Source of the DNA: Cristatella mucedo
Taxonomy: Eukaryota; Bryozoa; Phylactolaemata; Cristatellidae
Length of the DNA: 64,000 nucleotides
Direction: 5' to 3'
Assembly: GCA_009760855.2 (NCBI GenBank)
Contig: WPIO01000032.1
Span: 3,109,001 to 3,173,000 of the forward strand
A model generated the notes under the pieces. That model was not told where the DNA came from, searched no databases, and was given only the letters and a program-made list of their open reading frames with translations. Below are positions 33,300-44,536 of the stretch, piece by piece; within the stretch, counting starts at the first letter, position 1; each line of letters starts with the position of its first letter. The translations under genes were made by a program, and so were the position numbers.

Positions 33300-35110
33300 C
33301 TTTGAAACTATCTCTTCCTCAAACTTCTGCTATGCTCAGCAACTGGATTGTGGCACTTCAGGCTCCAACAGTCATCGGTCGTCATGTTAACATATAAGCG
33401 GCCTTGATATATACGCTTAATTTCGCATACGTCCGGTAGAAATTTCTCACCTATTCCTCTCTGAAGGATCCTATGTGTGCTGGGAAGCATTCAAATTTGA
33501 GAGTTTAGAACTTGCATCACACTAATTATGCCTGCAATTGCCGCATAGCTTTGAATATTCGTGTCAACGATTCGATTGGTGCATAGTCAGGAAACTTGAG
33601 ATTTTTCCAAAATGTTTCCTACCACAGACTTAAATCCATCCAGTAACTGTAACTCTAGCCCTGCCATTTTTAAAGTTAAATGAATGTCTTTGAACCATTC
33701 TTTGATCTGTGAACCAAAGTATGCCAGCCTTTATATTTGCCTTGTAATTTGGGGAAATACTTTTTGTAAGTATTTAAAGGCTTCAGCATCTTGGTTCGGA
33801 GCCTTAACGTTGTTTTTTATTAGACCAAGTTTTATGTGCCATGGAGAAAGTAACGATTTCTTGCTGTCGACAAGAGTAGGCACTCGTACGTTTGTCACTC
33901 CCAGGCACAAATATGTTCAATGTGGCCATTTTTTCTTTCGGTAATGAAGAACCCCAGTGTGTCTGACTCTCCAGCATACATAAGAAGCACGGTTATGTTG
34001 TATAGCCGAGCTGGTTTTGTCTAGCGGTTAAGGTGCTCGCTCCGACCAAGGTCTGACTGAGGTCGTGGGCTCGAGCCCCGAGGCATATGTGAAGCGCCTG
34101 AATAGAGATTAAGTTCTCTTGGAGCGCTATATAAATGAATTATATATCTATATTTTTAGCTACCTTATAGTCAAAGTATAAGGGAAATAAACTTTACAGC
34201 TTCGCAAATCTGCCACTGGTGTTGATCATATTTGATTTGATAGATATTCATTTTCATGTTTCGGTGAGTTTTTTCTTCAGTACGGAATGTGCCACCGGCA
34301 AAGAATAAGTTCATTTCCAATGTGAAATAAAACTTCCTTTTGACTTTGTTTCAATAAATCAGTGAAGATTCTCCAATGAGTTACATCATAGCACTTTTTA
34401 TTCTTCAACTAGACCTTTGACATTGCTGCAATACACTAATAAATTCTGCGTCTAAAAGTATGGAGGAAACTATTTTTCCGATATCTGCATCACGAAAACG
34501 TAGTATATGGGGAAATAAAATTTTCTCTTTTGATCTAGAACCGAGAAGTCCGGCCTACTCTTTGGGCAGGTCAAGGTGTCACTAAGTCAACAAGATGTGA
34601 CATTAGCTTTGGTGTTGGAACTTCAAAAGCATCATAGTTGGCCTCAATTTCACCTTCAATTGAACTCGAGTCACTCTCTGTCAATATATCATCAAGTGTA
34701 GCGGCTGGAACAAGAACTCCCAACTCATCAATCTGTGGTGAATTTCGCATCGCTAACGGTAGATTTGGATACTCAATCTTAGGCAACTTCTTCTTGCCAA
34801 AACCTTGCAAGCAAATTATACAGAAAAAAAGTCCGAAACTTTGGTCATATTGTTCTGTCCAAATTATCGGTAGCCCAAATGGCATGCATTTGCCTTGACC
34901 TTTAAACCATGGTCTCAAATTGTTTATACACGCCTACTCACTAGTGTAGTGCCCATGACTTACTGTATCACAGTTTGCCTCTGAAGTAGGCGTGATAGCA
35001 CCGTTTAATGAATGTAGTAACCGGTAGCCATTCCTCTTTTTTGAGATTTTTCCGCAGATGCAGCAGATATATGCGCAGCTAATTCTTAACTCCATTGGCA
35101 TTTTAAATCG
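33300..35110 (-). pseudogene. Decayed gene of an unnamed invertebrate repetitive protein family
   Basis: Read on the reverse strand, in order: a C-x2-CG zinc-ribbon-like start (CCICG, about 35060); LRPWFKGQGKCMPFGLPIIW and IEYPNLPLAMR (34571-34918); LPKE.AGLLGSR (about 34545); WRIFTDLLKQSQKEVLF (about 34350); KYDQHQWQIC (about 34220); a SINE-A insertion; SPWHIKLGLIK and EAFKYLQKVFPQ (33730-33860); and IGEKF, RIYQGR, DDCWSLK, PVAEHSR (33308-33490). The order and spacing match a family I know from many uncharacterised proteins in arthropod, cnidarian and other invertebrate genomes; I know no accepted name or function. There are many frameshifts and stops. Calling it transposon-borne is inference from its repetitive occurrence. 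Confidence 0.75.
34003..34150 (+). mobile_element. SINE-A copy 3, nested in the pseudogene
   Basis: The best SINE-A in the window: head TGTCTAGCGGTTAAGGTGCT, B box GGGCTCGAGCCCC (34068-34080), CATATGTGAAGCGCCTGAAT, AGAGATTAAGTTCTCT (34104-34119), GGAGCGCTATATAAATG and an AT-rich tail. The GCGCC...GGAGCGC arms can pair, as in L2-type 3' tails. It splits the reverse-strand pseudogene between KFISL and the following segment. Confidence 0.9.
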
Positions 35111-36779
35111 CAATTATCTGTTAACTTAAAAAATATATCAACCAAAATATTCACTAATTATTCTGCAAAAAAACACACCGCATATATGTCATTAAATGAC
35201 TGTATTAAATTAGCCTAATGAAACCTAATATCATTATACATAATGCCTGATGATATGCACAACATCTACCAAACCTGACGTGAAAAAGTGAAGGAAGCCC
35301 CACTGTAAATAATCACTTATGATTTACATTTTGAAAATAATGAAAAGTGCTAGAAAAGTGATTTCATGCAGATTATAGTATTTTTTGGCGGTAAGTCATC
35401 AATGGTTTGGACAAATGTGCTGCTTATGAAGTGGGCAAGCTGCAACATGTAAGAGGCATACAGAGTAACAAAAACCAGCAGGCAGCTCACCCGTGATGCA
35501 AGTCTGTGCTGCGCTAGCGAACTGACAAAGTTAACCTGTGTCTGCCAGTGTGACAATTGCCCTAAGAATAAACCAAAGGCAGTTAGAGTTGTTCTCGCGA
35601 TCGGTTGTCCATGTGAGGCACTTATCATGCCAATAGCTGGAAACGAATCTCATCGAGCGTATGCGGGAAGCCTTGTACCGACGTTTCAGGCTAACCCCTG
35701 CCTGCCTACCTCGGAAGATATTTTTACCTTGATGTTGAAACCCTAGGCTGAATACGATTACCCTAATAACTCTTGTGCTATTAGCATAAATGCCGAAGAG
35801 GATTGAGATAGTAATTTAAAATAAAGGCAGCATCACTTTTTCTATCAACATTGTCAAGATTACAGTTTTATTTGCTAATAGACCTAGATTTTCAATAAAC
35901 ATGGTGCACAGCCTTCTGGCAGCCACATTGTACGAAGTGCTGTTGCTTGGGGGAGCCAATGCAGTCCGAGTTGAACCGGCGAAAGGAAGGGCACTTAAGA
36001 TTATTCAGGTGAGTGTATATTTATGTACATATGATTTACTAATTTTCAACGCTACATTAAAAATATGATCACAGAATTTGAATGTGTCCACCGAAAGCAC
36101 TTCATATGAAATCACAAAGTTCCATAAAGACAAAGCCTTGGAGTTAACACGTACAAATATAAACACATATCTAAAGCTTAACAATACTCGCTCTACTTGT
36201 AGTGTACAAAGTTCAAAACTGTATTAAAAATGGAATGCAAAGTTTTCAAATTATGTAATCAATCATCTGTTATTGAACACAGATTGAAGCTTTCACAGTA
36301 AGTCAATTAATCTATTTAGTCATTGACATTCGTCCGTATGACGATGTCACTACTCAGTACATTTACCTTGGCCATGATCGCGGCATCTCTTTCCCAGACT
36401 CTTATCACCAGAGACGCCTGATGCATTGATATATTCATTAAAATCTTGGTTCAAGTAGATGCTTAGTTCTTTTGTCGAGGCCATGCTCATGTGGTGGATG
36501 ACTTTATCCCTGAGAAAAGATTAGCCTTTTTTCTGATCCTATGATGAACTAGCTGATCACACAGAAGTTGCAGTTCCCATCACGTTTGGTTTAAGACGCT
36601 GTGGTTTTCTAATGTCACATGTTCTTTCAAAGTAAACGGCTTTACCAAACGTAACACCGAGGGAGGTGCTAAGATTCTTTCTTCCAGACCATGTTAGTGA
36701 ATTAAATGTCTTGGTTTGCTTCTGTTTCGCTGAGATTGAATTGTTTTTTTTTCAACTGGTCCTTTCAGTGCCTTTTAGT
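35111..36779. other. Mostly unassigned AT-rich DNA
   Basis: Apart from the candidate exon at 35901 I see no gene. The reverse open frame at 35350-35628 has no known motif. Confidence 0.4.
35901..36008 (+). CDS. Candidate isolated exon (36 codons, strong donor)
   Basis: ATG at 35901 opens 36 codons (starts MVHSLLAATLYEVLLLGG, ends GRALKIIQ) that end exactly at CAG before a consensus donor GTGAGTG at 36009. The exon is clearly richer in GC than the AT-rich DNA on both sides. An alternative is that it is an internal exon starting after ATTACAG at 35863. I do not recognise the product and found no partner exon, so it could be a relic of another gene or chance. Confidence 0.3.
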
Positions 36780-37930
36780 ATGAGCATTCCTACCCAGAGT
36801 CGATGAATGATTGCCGAGGGATAGGGGGGTGCAAAAGCTTCTGCATGGCGGCCACATTTAAGGCTGCAGGCGTGGCAGGTATTGTTCAGTATCTCGCCAG
36901 TCTTATTGATCTTATATTTTACTCGTTCTTTAATTAAGGATTCCACAATTGTGTAGCATCCAATCCAGAGTGGTTCCATCTTTGAACGTGTGTGATGAGT
37001 ACGGCTCTGATTCTTTTTTTTTTATAAATGGTGGAACCAGCCGTTATGTTTTTTTGTGTTGAGTCGGCGATCAAAGCAGCGCTTTTATTTCCCCTTGGCT
37101 GAATTGATCGTGAAACTGAAGCTCGAATGAAGATTTTTATGGATCGCCGACAACGTAACCAGAATGTCAGCGCTGGGACCATTTAGAAGGAGCATACAGC
37201 CCACAGTATTATCTTCCAACGGTTTGGGGTCTATGGAAAGCTTGGCCTTTCGTCCATACCTGACCTAAAAAGGAGTGCACTTGATGTATACATGCACATA
37301 TGTGTGATATGCAAAAGAACACTCGAATGAACTGATACAAGCTGCTTTCTTGGTCATTCACAAGCTTACTTATTAATTCTTTGAGTGTTTGACTGTCACC
37401 ATCCGTTGGCCATTTGCTTTCAGGTGGCAGGCTGATAAAATGCAGTGGTCTGCTTAAAGGTACTCCATCAGATTTTTATTCACGGGGTTAGTAAAATCTC
37501 GTCCCTGATTGCTAGTCAGTGTCCACACGGCCAAGGCGGAAAAATGGCTCACAATAACCAAACCGAAGTTTGTTACTGACTTTGCGCTCTTTTCTGGAAC
37601 AGCTGCGGCTTTAGTCCACTTGGAGGAGTGATTAGCGGCAGCAGCTATATTTTTGTTGCCGTTTGGTGTTTCCTGAAGGAGGTATATTTTGTCAATCCCG
37701 ACTAGGCTCCAACCCTTTTCAGGCATAATTATACTTTAAGCTGTGGGGCCTCTTTGCCGATTTGTTTTATGTATGGCAAATAAATTTTCAGTTTTGACGT
37801 GTAGGTGAGTATCATACTTCATACCTTTTCAGTAGCAATGTTCAGAGATTCTATCTAATACCTTAGCTAAGACAAAACTACCACCGGTAATTAGGTTTGT
37901 CATGACAAGTCTTCAAGGTTGTTGTTAGTC
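36780..37930 (-). pseudogene. Integrase relic (Ginger/GIN1-type or Gypsy)
   Basis: On the reverse strand: KTNRQRGPTA (upstream finger region, degraded), EKGWSLVGIDKIYLL, NKNIAAAANHSSKWTKAAAV, then TSNQGRDFTN (37454-37726); ELISKLVNDQESSLYQF, YGRKAKLSIDPK and AIHKNLHSSFSFTI (about 37100-37350); and a C-terminal MEPLWIGCYTIVESL, ILNNTCHACSLK (36820-36979). This is the order of a DDE integrase and its C-terminal domain, which inserts element DNA into chromosomes. The first Asp (GID) is kept, the second is Asn (SNQG for SDQG), and the Glu region is degraded. Several frameshifts are present. The flanking finger and C-terminal parts look more like Ginger/GIN1 than Gypsy, but the call is open. Confidence 0.7.
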
Positions 37931-38814
37931 GGCTGTGTGTAAGAACTTCCTTCTCCACGTTCTAAAGAATCCCTTCTTCAACTTGATTAAGCTAAGCTGC
38001 TTGTTTGAAATGAGACTTGGCATCCACATTTTTATAGGTAGATCGTAAATGAAAGCTGGGTATTTGTGCTGTGATTTCATGTAGAATCTCTGCCGCTGGT
38101 ATTACACTCGGTCTTTCACGGATGGGAACTAAGTTTGAAATGAAATAAAAATAATTTATCTAATATAAAAGTGGGTGTAATATACTGCAATGCAAAATGA
38201 TATTTTCCATACATAGTTGTACAGAGACAGCTACAGTGCCAGTTCACTGTGAAGGTACTTTTTAGCCAGCAGAGACCCGACTGCTATCGGCACTCGTTCG
38301 GATCAACTTCCTTGCATGAGAAGTTACTGAAAGTGATGCAAAATTTTTAAGAGACCCTAGAATGGAGTGGGCAAGAGTTAGCAGAGAAGCAGAGCAGAGA
38401 CCATGCTTTTGCTTGCATCGTTACCGGCTAGAGCGCTGCACGAAAGTATAATTTGAGAGCATTTCTCGCTCCTACATATCTACATCGTGCAAAATATGTC
38501 GGTCGCCAAAAGTCTTCATTTGAAAAGAAGGACCCCAAAGGTATAATAGTCAGATGTCAGTAAAGCACGAACGGATGTATGGACACTGAATCTCTTAGCT
38601 AGACGCAAGGGCACAAAATCATTTCGGGCATCGTCAGTATAAAGTTTCAAATCATGGTACTTCATCGTACTTACGCTACGTTAAAGGTAACGTTTCAGCT
38701 GAAATTCGCAGCCAACATTTGTAGAGAGCTCATTTAGCCACCTTGGCTTTCAGAGCACTCTGAGAAGGGAGGCAGGAAAATATCCGTCTACTGTACTATT
38801 TGAACGTGGGACTC
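37931..38814. other. No recognisable gene
   Basis: Nothing assignable. Confidence 0.4.
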
Positions 38815-39720
38815 TAGCATTTTTGACGAGCCAGCCCGTTAACCACTTTGGCGAGATGACACGTACATAGTTTCTCAATATTTTGCTGGGCAATGAACAG
38901 TGTTGCTATAGATAGGGCGTAGCATGGGGCGATCGATTTCCCGGCTTTTGGAATAAGGCGAGGGGCCATGTTCAGGGAAAACTGAAGCGGACGCAACGAG
39001 CAATTTCGAAACCCTATAGGGTTAGATTTACCATAGTCTTGGCGGCTGATCATTAATGAGGCGAAAAACGACACGAAGCATCCTAAGGGAGGTGAACGCT
39101 AGTGGTAGCTAGTGAACGGACGTGGTATGCAGCCGTTGAGTAAAACTTTTAAATAAACGTCTTAAATGATGGTAAACTGTCAAAGTACACTCCTCGATGT
39201 CTAGCACACGTTGACTGTTTTGCATTAATGTTGCTTAGAAAAGGCTCAAAATCGCTGATTTTAGCTAAAAATGTACCGATGCCAATAAAAATGATCTGTG
39301 TTTTATCATCATTAAGTTTAAGAACAATTTCAGCCATCCAGCACTGAATATCACAAAGGCAGCAACTGAGCTTGGCTACAGTAAAATGATCCCAGACCGT
39401 TGAAATTACGAGTAACAATTGGGTATCGTATGCATGAATGATAACTGAGAGTTGGCTGTTTAATAATCTGCTTAAGAGATGTGTAAATGCAGACAATAAA
39501 GGGCTCCAGAACGCATCCCTGAGGGACGCCATAGGTCGCAGGACGAGATTACACTGTATAACCTCCACTGGAAACAGCCTGGGAACAACCAGTCAAATAA
39601 GACTTCACCCCACAAAACAGTTAGAGTTATACCGATAACAGTGTGAAGAGGAGATAAAGATTCGTGGTTCAAAGCCTTAAAGGCAGCCGATGAGCTAATA
39701 CGGCAAGACCAATCCCTTTA
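38815..39720 (-). mobile_element. L2-B-like LINE, reverse reverse-transcriptase relic
   Basis: On the reverse strand: AAFKALNHESL (the AAFDTVDH motif, near 39670), YGVPQGCVL (near 39520), IIHAYDTQLLLV (the catalytic box, with YADD replaced by AYD, near 39430), WMAEIVLKLNDDKTQIIFIG (near 39300), then CSLRPLQFSLNMAPRLI (38990-38950). The LKLNDDKTQ and PLQ.SLNMA.RL motifs match the L2-B frame at 62261. It is strongly degraded and the 3' end is missing. Confidence 0.7.
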
Positions 39721-40839
39721 CCGCTGCCGTTTTAAAATAGAATGTCATGGACTATTCAGACAGTAGCTGTCCGAGTCGTTTGGCCGGAAGCTGGACGGCA
39801 ATCTTGAGAACAAGTTGCGCATTTCTCGTTGAGCAGTAAATAGCTTCGCCGCGTTCTTTCTCGAGGACTTCGAGTAGAAAGAGAAGCGAATATATAAGTC
39901 AGTGGTACAAGAAAACGCTGGATCTGAGCCTGATTTTTCTAGAAACAATTGCGACTTTAAAGCGGAATGAACTACACCCGAGCCCAGAAGGAGCTTATGA
40001 CGTGGGCCATAGGAGGAGAGACCCAGTGAATGACTGGAAGAAGAAGGGGCACAAGAGGGCGGAACCTCCGGTGACGAGTTACGTTTACTGGTCGTCACCA
40101 TTTTAAGGCGACCTGTATAGACTTTCTCTTACGAAATTCATGCATTGGTAAAACGTATACACATGGCGTTCGCAGACTTGCAGCCAAGTTAACCTCCTTT
40201 AGAGGAAAGAAGTGCATACTCCTAACTTACCCTTTGTCAAACTGTGAACTTGTGATTATGTAACTTCGAAACCAATTCAGTGAAAATGCAGACGTTCGAC
40301 TTCACTGCAACTTAATTGGCTTTCGTGGCTCTATAAGAACGATAACTATCCCACTCAGCGTGCGGAATGCACAAACTCTCAAATCGACACGCAACATATG
40401 TTCACTTCTCCTCTGCCCACACACTCAATAAATGCACCACTTCATCACAAGCCTTGCAGGCGCACCCGAGTAGAGCTCATTGCTAGTTTCCATGTCTCTC
40501 CATCTGCCTTTACGCAGCTCTCTACGTCCTTACCGTTTCTCTCAGCGGTATTCTCCCAACTCCTCAACAAACTAAGTCAGCGCCCCATCTTCGCAGACGC
40601 GTCTACTAGCCGAAAGCAATTTAAGCGATCCTTCATCGCACTGTCTCTCCTGGTAATGCTTGTTCCACGATGGGCAGAGCGATAGGCACATCCGTCTTTG
40701 CGGCACCAGGCTCACGATGTGCCGATAGGTCAGGCGAACCTGCAGTCTGCTGTCCAAGCAATCGGAGACGCAGCACTGGCAAATCTGCACAGTGCCGGCA
40801 ACAGCGGTGAAGCAGATAATGACCACAGCTTCGAATGCT
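39721..40839. other. No recognisable gene
   Basis: The reverse open frame 39745-40101 (118 codons, Ser-rich) could be a remnant upstream of the L2-B relic, but it shows no motif. 40398-40685 is also unassigned. Confidence 0.35.
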
Positions 40840-40940
40840 TAATATATTAATAATAATCATACTTTTCTATTGTTCCTTCGGAGAACTAAATCTCTTTCTA
40901 GACATTTGATAAATGCTGCATAAAATGCTTCTGAAAGTTG
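40840..40940 (-). mobile_element. L2-A LINE, reverse 3' tail only
   Basis: Complement of the tail: ATTAATAATAATCATAC, TTCGGAGAACTAAATCTCTT, TCTAGACATTTGATAAATGC. Roughly the last 100 bases of the element. Confidence 0.7.
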
Positions 40941-43900
40941 CTTCAATTGGTTAAATTGAAAATCTCACTTTTATTGCGAATGTTCTCTGGTTAGATAATT
41001 TTCACTGAATACACAAAGTAAATTATCAGAGTCAGTTATTATATAAAAATTTTTGCGCTCTGCCTCACCTTTCAGATGCTGTATGATCTGGCTGGAGGGA
41101 TATGGTTTGGCCAAGCCTATTCTACACCCGGGCATAAAGCGGCCTAGGTCGTTTTAACCCATTTGTATAAAGTGGCCTATGCCGTTTTGATTCCGGGTAC
41201 ACTGGGCGGGTTATTCTGGCCGGTTACACCGGCATAATGTGTCCTGATTGAAAATTATCTATGCATACAGAGAGGTTATGTGTGCAGAGAAGATTCAAAT
41301 AAAGAGTTTAATGAAGCAGCATTTCAAAATCGAAGCAACGGCACGTCAATCCAGCCGCCGATTCCGTACCTACACTTTTACCCATTAGTACAGAAAGCAT
41401 GCTTACGGTAACGATTTTAGCTGGCTTATCTAGCTACTCCTTAATCTGCCCTTCAGACAAGTTTAAAGTCGTATCGTTTTTTATTACGAATATTCGTTAT
41501 CGCTAATTACTATTAATATATCTATTCCCCATTCACCATTTTGGCACTTCCCTACTTACTCGAATGGCCAAATGCGTATTAGAGCATCAACTTCAACAGA
41601 AAACCAGCATCGTCTTAAATCCTTAGGATATTGCATGTAGCTACCGATTAGTGTATTGTTGCGTTATCAATCCTGCGGGATTCTTTACTTTCGATTATAC
41701 CATAGTTATTTTTTCCGATACCGCAAACTTTGCTTGTGCAATTCAGAGCTGTTGAAAATGTTCCACGACCATAAGATAACATTTTTCGAGACAAGTTTAC
41801 GCAAACAATAGTGCAAAACATCGTGAGATATATGAAAGTGACAAATGCCTTTGAGGAATTTTCTCAGAGACAATCTAATCAAGTTTATAATTAGAGACAT
41901 TTGAAAAGTTTTAGTCTAAGCATTTCAACGCAAAGATTACAGGATGGGCATACCAATTTGAAAGGCATGTATATGACACTGCAAATGCATTTAATATTCC
42001 ACGATATCTATTGCGAGTCTAATTTTATCTCATGATCAGGTCTTTCCCAGGGAGATTTTCAGAAAGAGCGTTCACGTTCTGAAGCCAATATAATTTCTTG
42101 TTGTTTAAGACATTTTAAAGTGTCTTAAAAAATTAGGAGTTACATGCTTATTCATTCTGAGCTCTACCACTTGTTTTGCCACCGGACACATTGTATTTTC
42201 ATGACCTGGCTCGTAGAAGCCCTGAAAGTTATGAACGCGCTGGCATCACTGCCAATACAGACATACTTTGACCCATCACTGTAACCGATTCATGGCCACC
42301 TCAAACCGATTTCCCTTTGTTTTTTCTGGAATTAAGAAAGGGAGTGCCCTAAAATAAGATCACACTATATTATGCAGAATAAACTCATAATATGGCCCGG
42401 TTATTGCAGTAAGGGAGCACGAAGCCTACCTTTTGGGAAGACAAATCAAAACCCAATGCAGCACACATGTTCTTCCACAGCTTTTGCCGCTGTGAGTTGA
42501 CACAGAATCACTTATGCTGATGCGCTTACCTCATTATTCAAAAGATCACATTCCATATTACCAAATAGATTCTTCATGACATTGCTGATGTATTCTTGAC
42601 GAATATATAGACCAGGTGAGATCCTGTGAAAAGCAATCGACATCCTCAGTCTTTCAGAAGTAAAGCCATCTGTTGTGCTTCCTTACGATTTTATTGTATT
42701 AGCAACGAACACTTGCTAGTTTAAGTGCAAGATCGTATAAGATACAGAAAAATTTACCACAACCTTAATATTCTCTAAAGCTAGCAGGCTAGGTGGAAGT
42801 TGCTGCGAATAATTCGTCATTTGGAGTTATCTTTTAACTGTTCATATACTAATTGCAATGAATTTGAGTGGAGTTTACTTTTCAAGAAACCTTGTTCTTC
42901 ACGAATATGAGTCACGAAATTCTTAAATTGGGCCTCCAGGTGAGGTTCGGGAAACTCCAGCTGCATTGTAGTCTACTACACAAACTTTAATGTTTGTTTG
43001 AAAGTTTGGAACACTTATTGCTAGAGTCTGACTTCATTGGTTATGTCATTCATGCCTATCTCTCACATGCTATCTTTAACAGCCTTATTGAACCTTATAG
43101 CTCTATAAGGCTGAGCATATGAAAAGGCATTAATTTTGAATTACACGCTAACAGATTCTGCTGTAGGAAAGCCCTAACCACCTTACCTTAATTTCATCAG
43201 CCACTACTTCAATGACAAATCGTACTATAAAAACATGTTTGGGGAAATATTGTATTCACATTATCAGTATTTGGATCCTATAAGCACTGTTCGCACGCAT
43301 AGCATCCACAAAAATAGCTTCTGCACAGCCTTGGAATCAGTAGAGGTCCAGCACAAGGTAAACATCTGCAGTTCCCCCATCGAAGATTATACAAGCATAC
43401 TAAACTATACTAAACTATCTGCTTTCACCACTCTTATAGTATTTTTAGAAAAACAGAACGGCGCCTATTATCTAGACTGAGCCTCAATTTGCTAGGGACA
43501 AGCTCGAGGTTTCACGTTTCACTTTTGTTGACTGCCTCTAGCGCACGTCTTTGCCTGACTAGTAAAGACCCTCATAAATTACTGGATAGCATAATTATAT
43601 TGATGAAGCAGAAAGCTTAAACATACAATCTCAACCTTGGCATTGTGACGCTCAGTGGCTTCTGTTGCAGTGTCTTGCTGCTACTGGGTTTGATGGAAAT
43701 CTTATATCTGTCAGGCTCTACAATACGTGACCCTCATTGGCTCCCGCTTAAGTCATTTTTGATGCTACGTTTGAAGAAAATGTGATTTTCGTTGAGCTTT
43801 CGCCGCACGAGGTTCGTTCGCCTCCCTATTATATCTCCTGTTTATGCTGCTTTTTACTTGAGATGCGTGCAAGTTGATTTTCAAAAGCGCGGCACTGGTT

Positions 43901-44536
43901 GGCTTCCTTCGTTATTTGTCTCTCGCGTTATAGTCTGAGATAGGGAAATATACAATCCAGCGAGCTTAGTTCTCTTCTGTTTGGATAAATCCCTCTAAAC
44001 AGAGAATTATTGCACGACAGGAAACAAACATTTTTGCGCCGCTATGACGTTACCCGTTATTTGTTATCCTATGACGCTGAACTTCCAGCTGTAGACTTAG
44101 GGGCTCTCTTGCTGACGGCTAACTATTTGGTTAGGCACCAGACATTATAAGTAAAACTACAAAGGAACAGGAGACCGTCTGTCATTAAATCAAACTCGAG
44201 AGCGAATTGCTCCTTGCACGGGAATCGTCTCGAATTGCCTCTGGGATACTGTTCAGTGCTCTACTGACTAAGCTATTGAGAAGCTATTAGTGGCCAACGT
44301 TGGGAGGGCTAGGAGAACTTAGCTTTAAACAGATTCTCACACGCTCGAACAAATCCTGACGTACTTTATCAGCGACCAATAGCCAAATACCTAATTCTAA
44401 CTCAGTACAAATTCTGAAGATATTTTCAAAGCTGACCTGGGAACAGTTTGTCCGATTGCACGTATGGGGCATCGTATTAATAAACCTGCTTGAAATCACA
44501 GCTTGACACCAAGCCTTACTAGTGTTTCTTGTCCTT
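40941..44536. other. 3.6 kb without recognisable genes or elements
   Basis: AT-rich. It contains a GCATAAAGCGGCCTAGGTCG-like motif twice (41120-41210, see findings). Open frames (41706-41900 reverse, 43235-43480, 44287-44499 reverse) are short, without motifs or splice support. Confidence 0.45.

Noticed and set aside
34571-34918. Stand-alone 115-codon host gene on the reverse strand
   Set aside because: Further motifs of the same family continue in broken frames to 33300, so it is one piece of a decayed larger gene.
39745-40101. 118-codon Ser-rich reverse frame as an L2-B ORF1
   Set aside because: No coiled coil, zinc knuckle or RRM motif, and no counterpart at another L2-B copy in this window.
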